From NCBI RefSeq assembly GCF_001426225.1, contig NZ_LMRT01000013.1, forward strand, positions 520,117 through 584,116: a stretch of DNA of 64,000 bases, in the 5' to 3' direction. The position numbers and the translations under genes are program-made. This document shows, in pieces, positions 55,022 through 63,885 of this stretch. The notes beneath the pieces were generated by a model. That model made no database searches. It saw only the letters and a list, made by a program, of their open reading frames with translations, and was not told where the DNA came from. Source of the stretch: Allobosea sp. Leaf344. Lineage in GTDB: Bacteria; Pseudomonadota; Alphaproteobacteria; Rhizobiales; Beijerinckiaceae. Position 1 is the first letter of the stretch; every line of letters starts with the position of its first letter.

Positions 55022-55921
55022 ATGAAACGCATCGCCCTCATCGCCGCTTCCTCCGCCGCCCTGATCGCCGCCTCGCTGGCGGTGGCGCAGACGCAGAGCA
55101 CCCCGCCGGCCACGCCGCCGGCGACCACCAGCCAGGACCGCCCCGCCGCCTCCGGCTCCGAGACCCGCGACAGCAGCGAGGTCCGCAAGGAATCGCGGGA
55201 GGATCGCCGCGCCGAGCGCCGCGAGCGCATGGCCGAGCGGATGGAGGCCCGCATGAACGAGCGGCTGGCCCGGCTGCGCACCGAGATGGATCTGAAGCCG
55301 GAGCAGGTGCCGCTGTTCGAGCGCGTCGAGACGCTGATCAAGCAGAACGCCCAGCAGCGCCGCGAGCGCATGGGGTCGATGCGGGAGATGCGCGAGAGCT
55401 TCCGCGACGCCGACATCATGGAGAAGCTCGACATGATGGCGAGCCGCCAGAGCGAGCGCGCCACCCGCACCAAGGACATGGCCGATGCCGTGCGGCCGCT
55501 CTGGCAGACGCTGAGCGACCGGCAGAAGACGGTCGTGCGCCGTGCGGTGCGGGAAGTGATGGCCGAGGGGCGCAGCATGATGATGATGCGCCATCACGGC
55601 ATGCATCATGGCGGGCACGGCATGCGCGGCGGGTCCGACAGCGAGGGGCATCACGGCATGCGCGGCCAAGGCGGCCATCATGGCGGCTATGGCGAGGGCC
55701 GGGGCTATCGCCAGGGCGGCTCCGACGGCGACTGGCGCCAGGGCCAATATGGCCGCTATGAGCGCAACGATCTCTGGAGCGATGGCGAGGGTGGCGGCTA
55801 TCGCCGCAGCGACGCCGGCGGAGACGATGATCGCGGCTTCGATGGCGAGCGCGGTCGCTATGGCGGCGATGGCTACGGGCAGCGGCGCTGGGGCGGCGAG
55901 TGGCGCGACCAGCGCAACTGA
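55022..55921 (+). CDS. Spy/CpxP-like periplasmic protein with His/Gly-rich tail
   Basis: 299 residues from the ATG at 55022 with a signal peptide (MKRIALIAASSAALIAASLA, cleavage after VAQ). The central part (about residues 65-185) is a charged helical domain with two LTxxQ-like segments (MDLKPEQVPLFERVETLIKQ and LWQTLSDRQKTVVRRAVREV), as in the Spy/CpxP family of envelope chaperones. The C-terminal 110 residues are rich in His, Gly, Arg and Asp (MMMMRHHGMHHGGHGMRGG and later GYGEGRGYRQGG), possibly metal binding. Such tails are not usual in Spy. Confidence 0.75.
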   Translation: MKRIALIAASSAALIAASLAVAQTQSTPPATPPATTSQDRPAASGSETRDSSEVRKESREDRRAERRERMAERMEARMNERLARLRTEMDLKPEQVPLFERVETLIKQNAQQRRERMGSMREMRESFRDADIMEKLDMMASRQSERATRTKDMADAVRPLWQTLSDRQKTVVRRAVREVMAEGRSMMMMRHHGMHHGGHGMRGGSDSEGHHGMRGQGGHHGGYGEGRGYRQGGSDGDWRQGQYGRYERNDLWSDGEGGGYRRSDAGGDDDRGFDGERGRYGGDGYGQRRWGGEWRDQRN

Positions 55922-55942
55922 GCCGGCGCGACCGCAGTCACG

Positions 55943-55973
55943 AAAAGGGGCGGCTCCTGCGAGCCGCCCTTTT
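55943..55973 (+). terminator. Intrinsic terminator of the Spy-like gene
   Basis: GGGCGGCTC-CTGC-GAGCCGCCC with AAAA before and TTTT after, 25 bases past the stop. Confidence 0.88.
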
Positions 55974-56041
55974 GTCATCGCTCCTGCCGGGCTACGCCTG
56001 AAGCAGCGCTGCAGCCCGGGCGAGGCGAGGGCTCCCTAATT

Positions 56042-56281
56042 TCAGGAGCCGACGGAATCCTTGACGCATTTGGTGGTGAAGCTGGTCTTCGCCGCACCGT
56101 TGAGCTTGCGGTCCGCGGCCTGCTTATCGCAGGCGGCCGTGGCGTCCTTCTCGCATTTCGTCAGGAAGCTGGTCTTGGCGGCGCCGGCCAGCTTCTTCTC
56201 GCCGGCCTGGATCGTGCAGCTCTGGGCCTGGGCGAAGCTCGACACGCAGCAGAGTGCGAGAGCGGCAATCAGCGTCTTCAT
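56042..56281 (-). CDS. PsiF-repeat protein
   Basis: A 79-residue protein from the ATG at 56281 (MKTLIAALALCCVSSFAQAQ), with a signal peptide cleaved at about AQA. The mature part has two PsiF-type repeats (KKLAGAAKTSFLTKCEKDA and RKLNGAAKTSFTTKCVKDS), each with a Cys. PsiF proteins are phosphate-starvation-inducible periplasmic proteins of unknown activity in enterics. No Pho box could be identified with confidence. Confidence 0.85.
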   Translation of the reverse strand: MKTLIAALALCCVSSFAQAQSCTIQAGEKKLAGAAKTSFLTKCEKDATAACDKQAADRKLNGAAKTSFTTKCVKDSVGS

Positions 56282-56628
56282 CGGCGTCATCCTCGTTCGG
56301 GACAGGGTCACCAGAGCTAGCTGAGTCGCGACATTTTGTCAGGGTGCCCGCCTCGGCAGCGCCCGCTCGTGACGGGTGTGACGACGGATGCGGAGACGCC
56401 GCGCCGCCATAGGCCGGTGCAGTTGCCCAGAATGGGCCGGTCAGAGCTAAAAGCGGCGGCGAGGGTGCCAAGGCCGCGCCATCGTAGACAGGTCCGCCCG
56501 GTGGCGCGGGCCGGCCGGCGGCGCTCCGCCGTTAAGGGATGGAAAACGCCGGTTTACCATAGTCGTTCAAATTCGATTCATATCTGCCTGTTTACGTTTC
56601 GGCAGGATTGATCAACGGAGGGCGAACC

Positions 56629-56781
56629 GTGAAAAATTCCTGGGCGATCTGGATGATGCGCAGCTTCATCGCGCTGGTCTTCGTTTCCAGCCTGTTCGGG
56701 CCCTATGCAATCTCGATCATGCTGGGCGTGCTGATGCTGGGCTATCACTATTTCCGCGACGAGGTCGGCTCCCGCCTGTGA
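56629..56781 (+). CDS. 50-residue membrane protein
   Basis: From a GTG at 56629 preceded at good distance by GGAGGG. The product is 50 residues with one or two hydrophobic segments (MRSFIALVFVSSLFGPYAIS and IMLGVLMLGYHYF) and a charged end (RDEVGSRL). The strong ribosome-binding site and consistent hydrophobicity support a real gene. Function unknown. It lies at the left edge of the compositionally different region. Confidence 0.6.
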   Translation: MKNSWAIWMMRSFIALVFVSSLFGPYAISIMLGVLMLGYHYFRDEVGSRL

Positions 56782-57089
56782 GCTCCGTGCGGCGCCTCGC
56801 TGCCGCACATCATCCGCATCCCTTAGGCTGACGGCGAATGTCAGCAGGCCGTCGAAGAGCGCGGTCTTCCTGCAGCAGTCATCGGCGCTGAATTTCGTGC
56901 CGTGGTTTTGGTCGCGGCTCTCGACCGGCCCGAGCCAGAGCAGGGGCGGGGGTTTTGGCCCGGGAAGGGCGGAGCTACCGGCTGCCCCGCGAACTTGTCG
57001 TCTCCGGCATCGGCCGTCGCCACGACAAACCAAAATCCGCCTTTGCCTTCGATGTGATCAGCCCTAGAGGGTAAAGCCTGATCAGCTCT
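56782..57089. other. 308-base gap, no gene recognised
   Basis: Open frames here lack ribosome-binding sites and protein-like composition. Nothing else stands out. Confidence 0.4.
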
Positions 57090-57371
57090 GTGTGGTCGGA
57101 GACCGTCGAGGACTACGAGGCGGACTGTCAAAAGAAGAGGCTGGTCCAGCCGATCAGGAACGCATCGGCCGCCTTCAGCGCCACTCGGACAGATGAATTG
57201 GGGACGGCGGCGGAAGTCCAGTGGATTGAAGATCACTTCCCCGGCACGCTTCACAAGACCATTGCCGAAGTCCTTAAGGTTTCGCCAGCTCTCATTACCC
57301 GGCATATGAATCAACGGGTGGCGCAGCTCGGACAATGCAAGAGGTTCCAGGATGCGCTCCAAAACTCGTGA
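57090..57371 (+). CDS. Possible 93-residue protein, unknown
   Basis: From a GTG without a clear SD. The product (TVEDYEADCQKKRLVQPIRN, then VQWIEDHFPGTLHKTIAEVL) has ordinary amino-acid composition and could be a C-terminal fragment of a DNA-binding protein, but no family is recognised. Neighbouring DNA is non-coding. Confidence 0.35.
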   Translation: MWSETVEDYEADCQKKRLVQPIRNASAAFSATRTDELGTAAEVQWIEDHFPGTLHKTIAEVLKVSPALITRHMNQRVAQLGQCKRFQDALQNS

Positions 57372-57716
57372 AATCGCTGCGTCATGCGGATTGATTCGAG
57401 TACATAACCCAAGACATTTACACTCGGAAAATGGCCGCGTTCGGCCATCAGCGGCGTTCTCGCTGTCAAAACCGGCTATCGTTCCGGTAGATCTGTGAGT
57501 TCTCGACTAACATCGAAGGACTATTTGGGTGAACGTGACCCGGAACGGTTCATGAAGGCAGAGCTTAATGGAACGCGCGGCGGATTGAGCTCGACTGAGC
57601 GGCTTTTGATTGCCAGCGTTAGCCAAAGGCAGGCGAGGTCTGTGGCTTCAAGCGAGCGCCTCATGGGGCGGAACCCGCGTATCTGATGACGCCACGGCCG
57701 AGAGGAGCAAAAGAAG
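57372..57716. other. 345-base gap; only a weak short ORF
   Basis: A 63-residue frame from a GTG at 57495 has no SD and no recognisable content. The sequence is less GC-rich than the core genome. Confidence 0.35.
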
Positions 57717-58088
57717 ATGTGGCGGCTGCTTACTGGGATCGGTTGGGCCATAAAGATCGGCACCCTGCCTTGGAAGCAGCCGGCGATCATCGCAGGTGTG
57801 GCCGCAGTTGCGCTAGGCGCTTGGGAGTACCTGCATCAAGCGCCCGCGCCGGTCGCAGCATTGGCCGGACTTGGCTTTTTCACGATGGTGTTCGTAATCA
57901 TCATCGTGCCAACTGCCTACCTCTTCCAGCCGGCAACAGGCACATTCACGCCGCGATACCTCCGGTTCTACCTGTTGCCCCTAGGACGCCTCTCATGGCG
58001 CTTCGACAACTTTCTAGGTGGTAGTACACCTCCTGTCCGTGTCACGTGCTTCCAACCCGCTTTTCGGATCAACGTGGTCAGGGCATAA
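57717..58088 (+). CDS. Small two-helix membrane protein, unknown
   Basis: A 123-residue protein with an SD-like AAGAAG directly before the ATG (GAGAGGAG slightly further). Two hydrophobic helices (PAIIAGVAAVALGAWEYL and LAGLGFFTMVFVIIIVPTAY) are followed by a basic tail. No family is recognised. It is in the accessory stretch between psiF-like and rpsD. Confidence 0.5.
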   Translation: MWRLLTGIGWAIKIGTLPWKQPAIIAGVAAVALGAWEYLHQAPAPVAALAGLGFFTMVFVIIIVPTAYLFQPATGTFTPRYLRFYLLPLGRLSWRFDNFLGGSTPPVRVTCFQPAFRINVVRA

Positions 58089-58108
58089 AGCCGCGCAGGG
58101 CAGAAATC

Positions 58109-58420
58109 TGATCGCCCCGCACTGGCGAGCGTGCTGACGTTCTGATCGAGTGCGGAAATCCCTACGTTAAGGCTGATGCGATTGCGTTCATGCCGCAGGG
58201 CAAGTGGTATCATTGTCAGGTTTTCTTCGGTGACGCCGGCCTATCGAAGGAGGAGTTCTTGACCCGCTACGATGGCTTTGAGTTCGTCTTCGAGTACGAC
58301 GAAACTGAGTTCAAGAGGACCTTCGACCGCGCAGAGATTGAAAGACTGTTTGATAACTTCGCCCGCATGACGAGTTCACGGCCAGAAGTCAGGCCCACGC
58401 TGCGATCTGACCGCCCGTAG
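58109..58420 (+). CDS. Possible small protein or gene fragment, unknown
   Basis: The ATG at 58190 opens 76 residues (MPQGKWYHCQVFFGDAGLSK). The same frame is protein-like for about 27 codons before the ATG (ERADVLIECGNPYVKADAIA) back to a stop near 58106, without a usable start. It may therefore be the 3' part of a damaged gene. The composition is acidic and aromatic-rich (FEFVFEYDETEFKRTFDRAE). No family is recognised. Confidence 0.4.
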
Positions 58421-58625
58421 AACTCCCTCGCCCAGGACCCCGGTAAGGTGCGTGATGTCACCTACAGGAAAGGCGAGGGGGCCACGGAGGGGAGATGGGA
58501 AAGCGGCCGGAGAGGGGACGGCTTTGAGCTTTTGGCTCCCAAATATGGGGGTTGGAAGCAACTATATTAGGTCGGAGCGCGTAATGAGGATGCGCATTTG
58601 TCGCTCCGCAACCTACAGGTGACAA

Positions 58626-59669
58626 GTGTACTTCAAGCTAACTTATTCAATCCATGGAATGCACGTTCGGCGCCAGGACGAACTCCCCGCAACATGCCGC
58701 CTCGATAGTGCGAATATCGTCACTTTCTGGAGTCGTAAAACACAGCAGGGCAATCATTCCGCAAGTGATTTGTGCGTCGATCTTATCTCCCTACGCCAGC
58801 CTCCTGTGCGTGTATCGGAGACGCTGAAAGAGATGAAGAAGGGGAACCTACTACTGGATGATCCACTACAGGACGGTCTCCCTTACCATGCGGGAGGCGA
58901 TCTAATCGTGGATGAAAAGGGCAACATAAAGCCCAGCTGGATTGTGCCTTTCGGCCTTCTTCCAAAAGGTGCCAAGCCATGGCTGCGGGAGCTCAAGAAG
59001 GACGCATCCGATTTGCTGACTGAGTACATCCGGGCAATGCGCTGGCGACAAGCAGCGTCGGGGGCTCACCGGCCTTTTGCAATGGTGGGGTTTTATTGGT
59101 CAGACGACAGCGTGACATGGAACAATGTCCCTACTGAGTATCAGGTCTTTGCACGCCAGCCTCGAGGCTTCGATATTCGGCCCGACGCACTAGCTGCGAC
59201 GGCTGACCTGATTGCTGCGAATGCTGCGGAGCCGTTCGCGCACGAGCTTATACGCGAGGCCGGCCATTTGGCTTCTAACGCGCCGCGCAGTGCGCTGCTA
59301 ATCGCCTTTTCGGCGCTGGAAACAGGTTTAAAGGCCCATGTCGCCTACTTGCTGAAGGGTAGTGAGACCTTGCTCGCGAAGTTGCCGTCTCCACCGGTGC
59401 AGACGTTATTAGGCGAGGTGATACCCGAGCTGCACTCGAAGGCAGGCATCAAGACAGAACACCTGCCGCTAGCGGAACCTGCACGAAAATACCTGACGAA
59501 GTGGGTGACTCAGCGAAATCAAGTAGCGCACGGCGTCAAACAGACCGTTGACGGAGAAGATCTTAGAGAGCTGATTCGCTTCGTTTCAGACATCCTGTAC
59601 ATTCTCGATGCCTGCCGGGGCCAAGAGTGGGCACTTGCCCACCTTCGCAGCGCCCACTTCGCCGCCTGA
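58626..59669 (+). CDS. HEPN-domain-like protein, unknown (possible defence gene)
   Basis: 347 residues from a GTG with AGGTGA before it. The N-terminal half (residues 1-180) is of unknown fold. The C-terminal part is helical (APRSALLIAFSALETGLKAH) and ends with RNQVAHG: Arg297-x4-His302, the R-x4-6-H motif of HEPN RNases, in the usual position near the end of the last helices. HEPN proteins often act in toxin-antitoxin and anti-phage systems. No MNT partner is adjacent, but a second HEPN-like gene lies 0.3 kb away on the other strand. Confidence 0.5.
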   Translation: MYFKLTYSIHGMHVRRQDELPATCRLDSANIVTFWSRKTQQGNHSASDLCVDLISLRQPPVRVSETLKEMKKGNLLLDDPLQDGLPYHAGGDLIVDEKGNIKPSWIVPFGLLPKGAKPWLRELKKDASDLLTEYIRAMRWRQAASGAHRPFAMVGFYWSDDSVTWNNVPTEYQVFARQPRGFDIRPDALAATADLIAANAAEPFAHELIREAGHLASNAPRSALLIAFSALETGLKAHVAYLLKGSETLLAKLPSPPVQTLLGEVIPELHSKAGIKTEHLPLAEPARKYLTKWVTQRNQVAHGVKQTVDGEDLRELIRFVSDILYILDACRGQEWALAHLRSAHFAA

Positions 59670-59899
59670 AAGTGCCCTGGGTGGCGAGCGAAGTTGCGTC
59701 CATCACCGCTCTCAGAACGTGAGCGCCACGCCGTCTCGGCCCCCTTCAGATCCATCTCAAACTCCACCAAATCCCCGGATAGCGGCACCTTCCGCAAATC
59801 CTCATCGAACCCCCAGCCGGAGTGCCTCTGCCCCTCCGGCCCTTCAAAATCCTCCATCCGGTAAGGGCAAGCGGAGCTACCGAATGCCTCGCCAGCCAT
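59519..59899 (-). pseudogene. Possible remnant of a small gene overlapping the HEPN-like 3' end
   Basis: The minus strand between 59899 and about 59700 reads like a genuine protein (YRMEDFEGPEGQRHSGWGFD, then EDLRKVPLSGDLVEFEMDLK), then runs antisense into the HEPN-like gene. The frame stays open to 59519, but that part looks like a shadow. It may be a gene cut off by an insertion or deletion. Confidence 0.25.
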
Positions 59900-59903
59900 G
59901 TTG

Positions 59904-60473
59904 TTAGGGCGACCCAGCCAGCTTCTCCCGTAGGTCGATTGGAGGCATCGCCGAGCCGATCCGAAACATATAGGGCACTTGCTTGCCGATCATCTCATCA
60001 AGCAGATTGACTGCAAGCGAAGCAGAGGCAGTGAACTCAACTGGATTGTCCACTATTCTTGGCGTTACCTCGGCGATTTCCTTCACATGAGCGATATAGG
60101 TGTTTCGATGTCCCACTTTCAGGCCGTTGACTAACTGCCGGTAGGACTTGACGGTCTTGTCGATACTGCGTGTGCGTTCAGGTTCCAGACCCTCCCGCTT
60201 CATCGCGGAAAAGGCTGACTGGAAGGACCGCAATCCTTTGCCGTCGTCATCAAGCGCAGTAAGACGGGCGATTATGTCCCGAGTGGCGCTCTCCAATAGC
60301 ACGAGCTCAAGGGCCAAAGCCTCATAGCTCATTGTACGAAGAGTCGGAAGAACAGCCCGCTCTCGGTGCGCGTAGATCAAGATGAGCAGCCAGAGAATGT
60401 CCTGCCTAAGTCCGTCAAGGAGCGTCGCCGATGATGTGAAGCTCTTGGCCATTTTTCTGCGATCCGATTCCAT
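59904..60473 (-). CDS. HEPN/AbiU2-like protein
   Basis: A 189-residue helical protein. The segment HRNTYIAH contains Arg123-x5-His129, consistent with the HEPN R-x4-6-H motif, and the general shape (two long helical hairpins, SYEALALELVLLESATRDII) recalls AbiU2-type HEPN proteins. ATGs at 60473 and 60452 are possible starts. It follows the nuclease-like gene by 15 bases, so the two form an operon. A toxin or defence role is inferred only. Confidence 0.48.
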   Translation of the reverse strand: MESDRRKMAKSFTSSATLLDGLRQDILWLLILIYAHRERAVLPTLRTMSYEALALELVLLESATRDIIARLTALDDDGKGLRSFQSAFSAMKREGLEPERTRSIDKTVKSYRQLVNGLKVGHRNTYIAHVKEIAEVTPRIVDNPVEFTASASLAVNLLDEMIGKQVPYMFRIGSAMPPIDLREKLAGSP

Positions 60474-60488
60474 ACGTCGGCTGCACCC

Positions 60489-60911
60489 CTAGGGAGTGGA
60501 AGAGAGCAATGGGCTTCCTAGCCGCTTCCATGCTTCCCGGTAGGCGTCCACCTCATAGGCTTTCGGCTGTACCCAATACGACAGCTTGCCGGTGGGGTTC
60601 ACGCCCTTGTGCGAAGCGGCCTTTACCTCGTCCAGGGTGAGGACAAAACACGTTGGCATGTCGGAGTTGGCGTTGATTGTGATGACCCACCAAGGCGAGC
60701 GCAGGGTGTCGAGAGAGCCCTCTAGCGGGACGGGGGCTCGCTTTGAAAGCGCCTTGGATTGGATAGCCAGAACGCGGGTTTCATCGTCGCTCGCCGCGTA
60801 AAGGTCAGCGCCTCTGGCATTTCGCACGGTCGGCATCACGTGCCAGCCGCGCCGGGAAAGCTCTCGCGCTACGTGGTAGAGGCCAGCATTGCCGGTGAGT
60901 TGGTGTCGCAC
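60489..60911 (-). CDS. PD-(D/E)xK nuclease-like protein
   Basis: 140 residues from a GTG at 60911 (MRHQLTGNAGLYHVARELSR). The order of elements, a helix with Glu17, then GADLYAASDDETRVLAIQSK with Asp36 and Gln51-x-Lys53, resembles the core of PD-(D/E)xK endonucleases, with Gln in the usual D/E position. Short proteins starting QLTGNAGLY are seen with restriction or defence genes in many genomes. It is directly upstream of the HEPN/AbiU2-like gene. Confidence 0.5.
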   Translation of the reverse strand: MRHQLTGNAGLYHVARELSRRGWHVMPTVRNARGADLYAASDDETRVLAIQSKALSKRAPVPLEGSLDTLRSPWWVITINANSDMPTCFVLTLDEVKAASHKGVNPTGKLSYWVQPKAYEVDAYREAWKRLGSPLLSSTP

Positions 60912-61102
60912 AGTTAGGCATATCCCGCGTTGGCGTGCGGGGCGTAGGCGGGCCGGAGCGGACGCTCAACAGCCGGACCAGAGATGCCCCCGCCAAAAGT
61001 GTGAGGGGGAAAACGTGGGGGGTGGCGTGTGGGGGAAGGCAAAATCTGGCCATCCCCCAAGTTCTTAAAAATAAACGGGTATTTGCTTCCGCGCCGAACG
61101 GC

Positions 61103-61720
61103 TTACCGCGAGTAGAACTCGATGACCAGGTTCGGTTCCATCTGCACCGCATAGGGCACGTCCGTCAGGGTCGGCGTGCGGGTGAAGGTGGCGGTCGACT
61201 TGCCGTGGTCGGCGTCGATGTAGTCGGGCACGTCACGCTCGGCGAGAGCGGCGGATTCGATGACCAGAGCGAGCTGGCGGGAGCTCTCCTTGACCGCGAT
61301 CACGTCGCCCGGCTTCACCTGGTAGGAGGCGATGTTGACGCGCTTGCCGTTCACGGTGACATGGCCGTGATTGACGAACTGGCGGGCCGCGAAAACCGTC
61401 GGCACGAATTTGGCGCGGAAGATCACCGCATCCAGCCGGCGCTCGAGCAGGCCGATCAGGTTCTCGCCCGAATCGCCCTTCAGGCGGATCGCCTCGGCGT
61501 AATAGCGGCGGAACTGCTTCTCGGAGATCGAGCCGTAATAGCCCTTCAGCTTCTGCTTGGCGCGCAGCTGCGTGCCGAAATCCGAGGGCTTGCCCTTGCG
61601 GCGCTGGCCGTGCTGGCCGGGGCCGTATTCGCGGCGGTTGACCGGTGACTTCGGACGGCCCCAGATGTTCTGACCGAGACGGCGGTCAATCTTGTATTTC
61701 GCCTCATGGCGCTTCGACAT
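61103..61720 (-). CDS. rpsD: Ribosomal protein S4
   Basis: A 205-residue S4: [20 protein letters not shown], the [20 protein letters not shown] region, and the S4 RNA-binding domain with [20 protein letters not shown] and [16 protein letters not shown]. It is a primary 16S rRNA-binding protein of the 30S subunit. The ATG follows a GAGGACA-type SD. It stands alone, downstream of murI but separated from it by a terminator. Confidence 0.98.
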   Translation of the reverse strand: MSKRHEAKYKIDRRLGQNIWGRPKSPVNRREYGPGQHGQRRKGKPSDFGTQLRAKQKLKGYYGSISEKQFRRYYAEAIRLKGDSGENLIGLLERRLDAVIFRAKFVPTVFAARQFVNHGHVTVNGKRVNIASYQVKPGDVIAVKESSRQLALVIESAALAERDVPDYIDADHGKSTATFTRTPTLTDVPYAVQMEPNLVIEFYSR

Positions 61721-61819
61721 TTCGCGTGTCCTCTCGAGTTCGCGAGGTGAGGACCGCGCCCTCCTGTCCCCGTGCGGGGCGACAGATCCGGCTCGCAGGC
61801 GAGCGGATCACGGGTGCGG

Positions 61820-61851
61820 AAAAAGCCACGCGGGCCGTGTTCGGGCCCGCG
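61820..61851 (-). terminator. Intrinsic terminator between murI and rpsD
   Basis: On the minus strand CGCGGGCC-loop-GGCCCGCG, then TGGC and TTTTT. It lies about 100 bases after murI and ends that transcript before rpsD. Confidence 0.78.
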
Positions 61852-61922
61852 CGACGCCGGTCCTATAGGCCGATGCGGGATCACAAGTCAATTCGCTGGC
61901 TCGCTTTTCGCCCAGGCCGGAC

Positions 61923-61947
61923 GCGCCGCCGGGCCTGACGGCGGCGC
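61923..61947 (-). repeat. Hairpin immediately after the murI stop
   Basis: GCGCCGCCG-N7-CGGCGGCGC starts at the base after the murI stop codon. It has no U-tract and probably acts in 3'-end stability upstream of the real terminator at 61820. Confidence 0.6.
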
Positions 61948-62817
61948 TCAATGCTCCAGCGGCATCGGCAGGATGGCGATGTCGGCCAGCCCATAGCCGG
62001 CGAGCGCGATGCGCAGCGGGCCGGTCAGCCCGGTCCCGGCGGTGAAGACTGCGACCGCCTCGGGCGGGCCGGAAGGCGCAGAACCGGGATCGGGCCCGAG
62101 CAGCTGGGCGACGCGCCGGGCGATCGCCGGCGCCGGGTCGATCCAGGAGACGGGCCAGGGCGCCAGCTGCTTCATCCGCTCCAGCAGCAGCGGATAATGC
62201 GTGCAGGAGAGGGTGACGACATCGGTCCGCCGGCCCTCCGCCGTGACGAAGCAAGGCGCGATCTCCTCGCCGATCGCCGCATCGTCGGCGTCCTCGCCGC
62301 GCAGCACGGCTTCCGCCAGCCCGGCGAGGCGGGTCGAGCCGACGAGGGTGACGGCGCAGGCGCCGGCATAGGTCGCGATCAGGCCGCGCGTATAGTCGCG
62401 GGCGACGGTGCCGGGCGTCGCGAGCACCGAGATCAGCCCGCTGCGCGTGGTTTCCGCCGCGGGTTTGATCGCCGGCACCGTGCCGATGAAGGGCATGCCG
62501 AAGCGGGCCCGCAGCGCCGGCAGCACCAGGGTCGAGGCGGTGTTGCAGGCGATGATCACCAGATCCGGATGGTGGCGCGCGATCAGCCGCTCCATCACCG
62601 CCAGGACGCGCGCCACCAGCAACTCTTGGTCGAGCCTGCCATAGGGAAAGCCGGCATCGTCGGCGGCGTAGACGATGCGGGCATCGGGCCGCGCGCGGAT
62701 GGTCTGGGCCAGGACGGTGAGACCGCCGAGGCCGGAATCGAAAACCAGGATGCGCGGGCTGGGGCGCGGCATGACGAGAGCGCCGTAGACCGTTCCGGCC
62801 AGAAGATCGACCTGCAT
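61948..62817 (-). CDS. murI: Glutamate racemase
   Basis: A 289-residue enzyme with both catalytic cysteines: Cys91 in IIACNTASTLVLP and Cys205 in LSCTHYPLL, plus the DSGLGG substrate loop at residues 27-32. It makes D-glutamate for peptidoglycan. The ATG at 62817 follows GCGGAAG; an ATG at 62772 is an alternative closer to the conserved domain. Confidence 0.95.
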   Translation of the reverse strand: MQVDLLAGTVYGALVMPRPSPRILVFDSGLGGLTVLAQTIRARPDARIVYAADDAGFPYGRLDQELLVARVLAVMERLIARHHPDLVIIACNTASTLVLPALRARFGMPFIGTVPAIKPAAETTRSGLISVLATPGTVARDYTRGLIATYAGACAVTLVGSTRLAGLAEAVLRGEDADDAAIGEEIAPCFVTAEGRRTDVVTLSCTHYPLLLERMKQLAPWPVSWIDPAPAIARRVAQLLGPDPGSAPSGPPEAVAVFTAGTGLTGPLRIALAGYGLADIAILPMPLEH

Positions 62818-62940
62818 GGCTGCTTCCGCGACGAGGAAAGCGCGATTGCGCCAGAGGCCGGTTAAGGCGAGGTCAAGGATGGGCGGCAGGGCCCTGACAA
62901 TTTAGTTGACTCCGTCCAGTATCTGCCGCCTCCTGCCGCG

Positions 62941-63885
62941 ATGGACGCGGATCTCGACGCCATCGCCGCCATTCGCGGCTTCAACCGGTTTCACACGCGC
63001 TGGGTCGGGGCCGTCGGCGGCAGCCTGCACGGGTCGGGCCTGGCGCTGAGCGAGGCGCGGGTGCTCTACGAGCTGGCGCAGCGCGACGGCGTGCTGGCCA
63101 GCGTGCTTTCCCGCGAGCTCGACCTCGACCCCGCCTATCTCTCACGCATCCTGAAGCGTTTCCTCCAGGCCGGCTGGCTGACGCGCGAGACGGCCCCGGT
63201 GGACCGGCGTGCGCGCCTCCTGCGGCTGACGCCGGCGGGGCACGCCGCCTTCCGCCCCCTCGACCAGGCCTCGCAGCGGCAGGCCGCGACGGCGCTGGCG
63301 CGGCTGGCGCCGGGCGAGAAGCGGGAGCTGGTCCAGGCGCTCGGGCGCGTCCAGGCGCTGCTCGGCGATGGCGAGGCGCGGCGCGATCCGTCGCCGCCGA
63401 TCATCCGGCGCCATCGGCCCGGCGATATCGGCTGGATCATCGCCAGCCATGCCCGGTTCTATGCGGAGGAATTCGGCTGGGACGCCAGTTTCGAGGTGCT
63501 GGTGGCCGAGATCGCCGGCGCCTTCTTGCGCGATTTCAAGCCGGGGCTGGAGGCGGGCTTCATCGCGGAATGGCGCGGCGAGCCGGTGGGGTCGAGCATC
63601 GTGGTGCGGGAGGACGAGGAGACCGCGCGGCTGCGCCTTGTGCTCGTGGACAAGCGGGCGCAGGGGCTGGGGCTCGGCAAGAGGCTGGTGCGCGAGGCGA
63701 TCGCTTTCGCGCGCAGTGCCGGCTATCGCCGCATGGTGCTCTGGACCAACGACATCCTGCATGCGGCCCGCGCGATCTACCAGGCGGAGGGGTTCAGGCT
63801 CGTCGCGGAGGAGCGGCACCAGTCCTTCGGACAGGATCTCGTCGGCCAGAGCTGGCAGCTCGATCTGCGAGGCGCTACGCCTTGA
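62941..63885 (+). CDS. MarR-type regulator fused to a GNAT acetyltransferase
   Basis: A 314-residue fusion. Residues 1-145 form a MarR winged helix (LSEARVLYELAQRDGVLASV, then LDPAYLSRILKRFLQAGWLT); residues 150-310 are a GNAT domain with acetyl-CoA loop KRAQGLGLGKRLVREAIAFA. This two-domain type is common in Proteobacteria, but its substrates are mostly unknown. It is divergent from murI. Its 3' end overlaps the convergent flavin oxidoreductase gene by 11 bases. Confidence 0.9.
   Translation: MDADLDAIAAIRGFNRFHTRWVGAVGGSLHGSGLALSEARVLYELAQRDGVLASVLSRELDLDPAYLSRILKRFLQAGWLTRETAPVDRRARLLRLTPAGHAAFRPLDQASQRQAATALARLAPGEKRELVQALGRVQALLGDGEARRDPSPPIIRRHRPGDIGWIIASHARFYAEEFGWDASFEVLVAEIAGAFLRDFKPGLEAGFIAEWRGEPVGSSIVVREDEETARLRLVLVDKRAQGLGLGKRLVREAIAFARSAGYRRMVLWTNDILHAARAIYQAEGFRLVAEERHQSFGQDLVGQSWQLDLRGATP

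Noticed and set aside
56578..57362. Minus-strand frames of 151 and 173 codons at 56578-57033 and 56841-57362
   Set aside because: They lack ribosome-binding sites and conserved content, and the first overlaps the better-supported 50-residue plus-strand gene.
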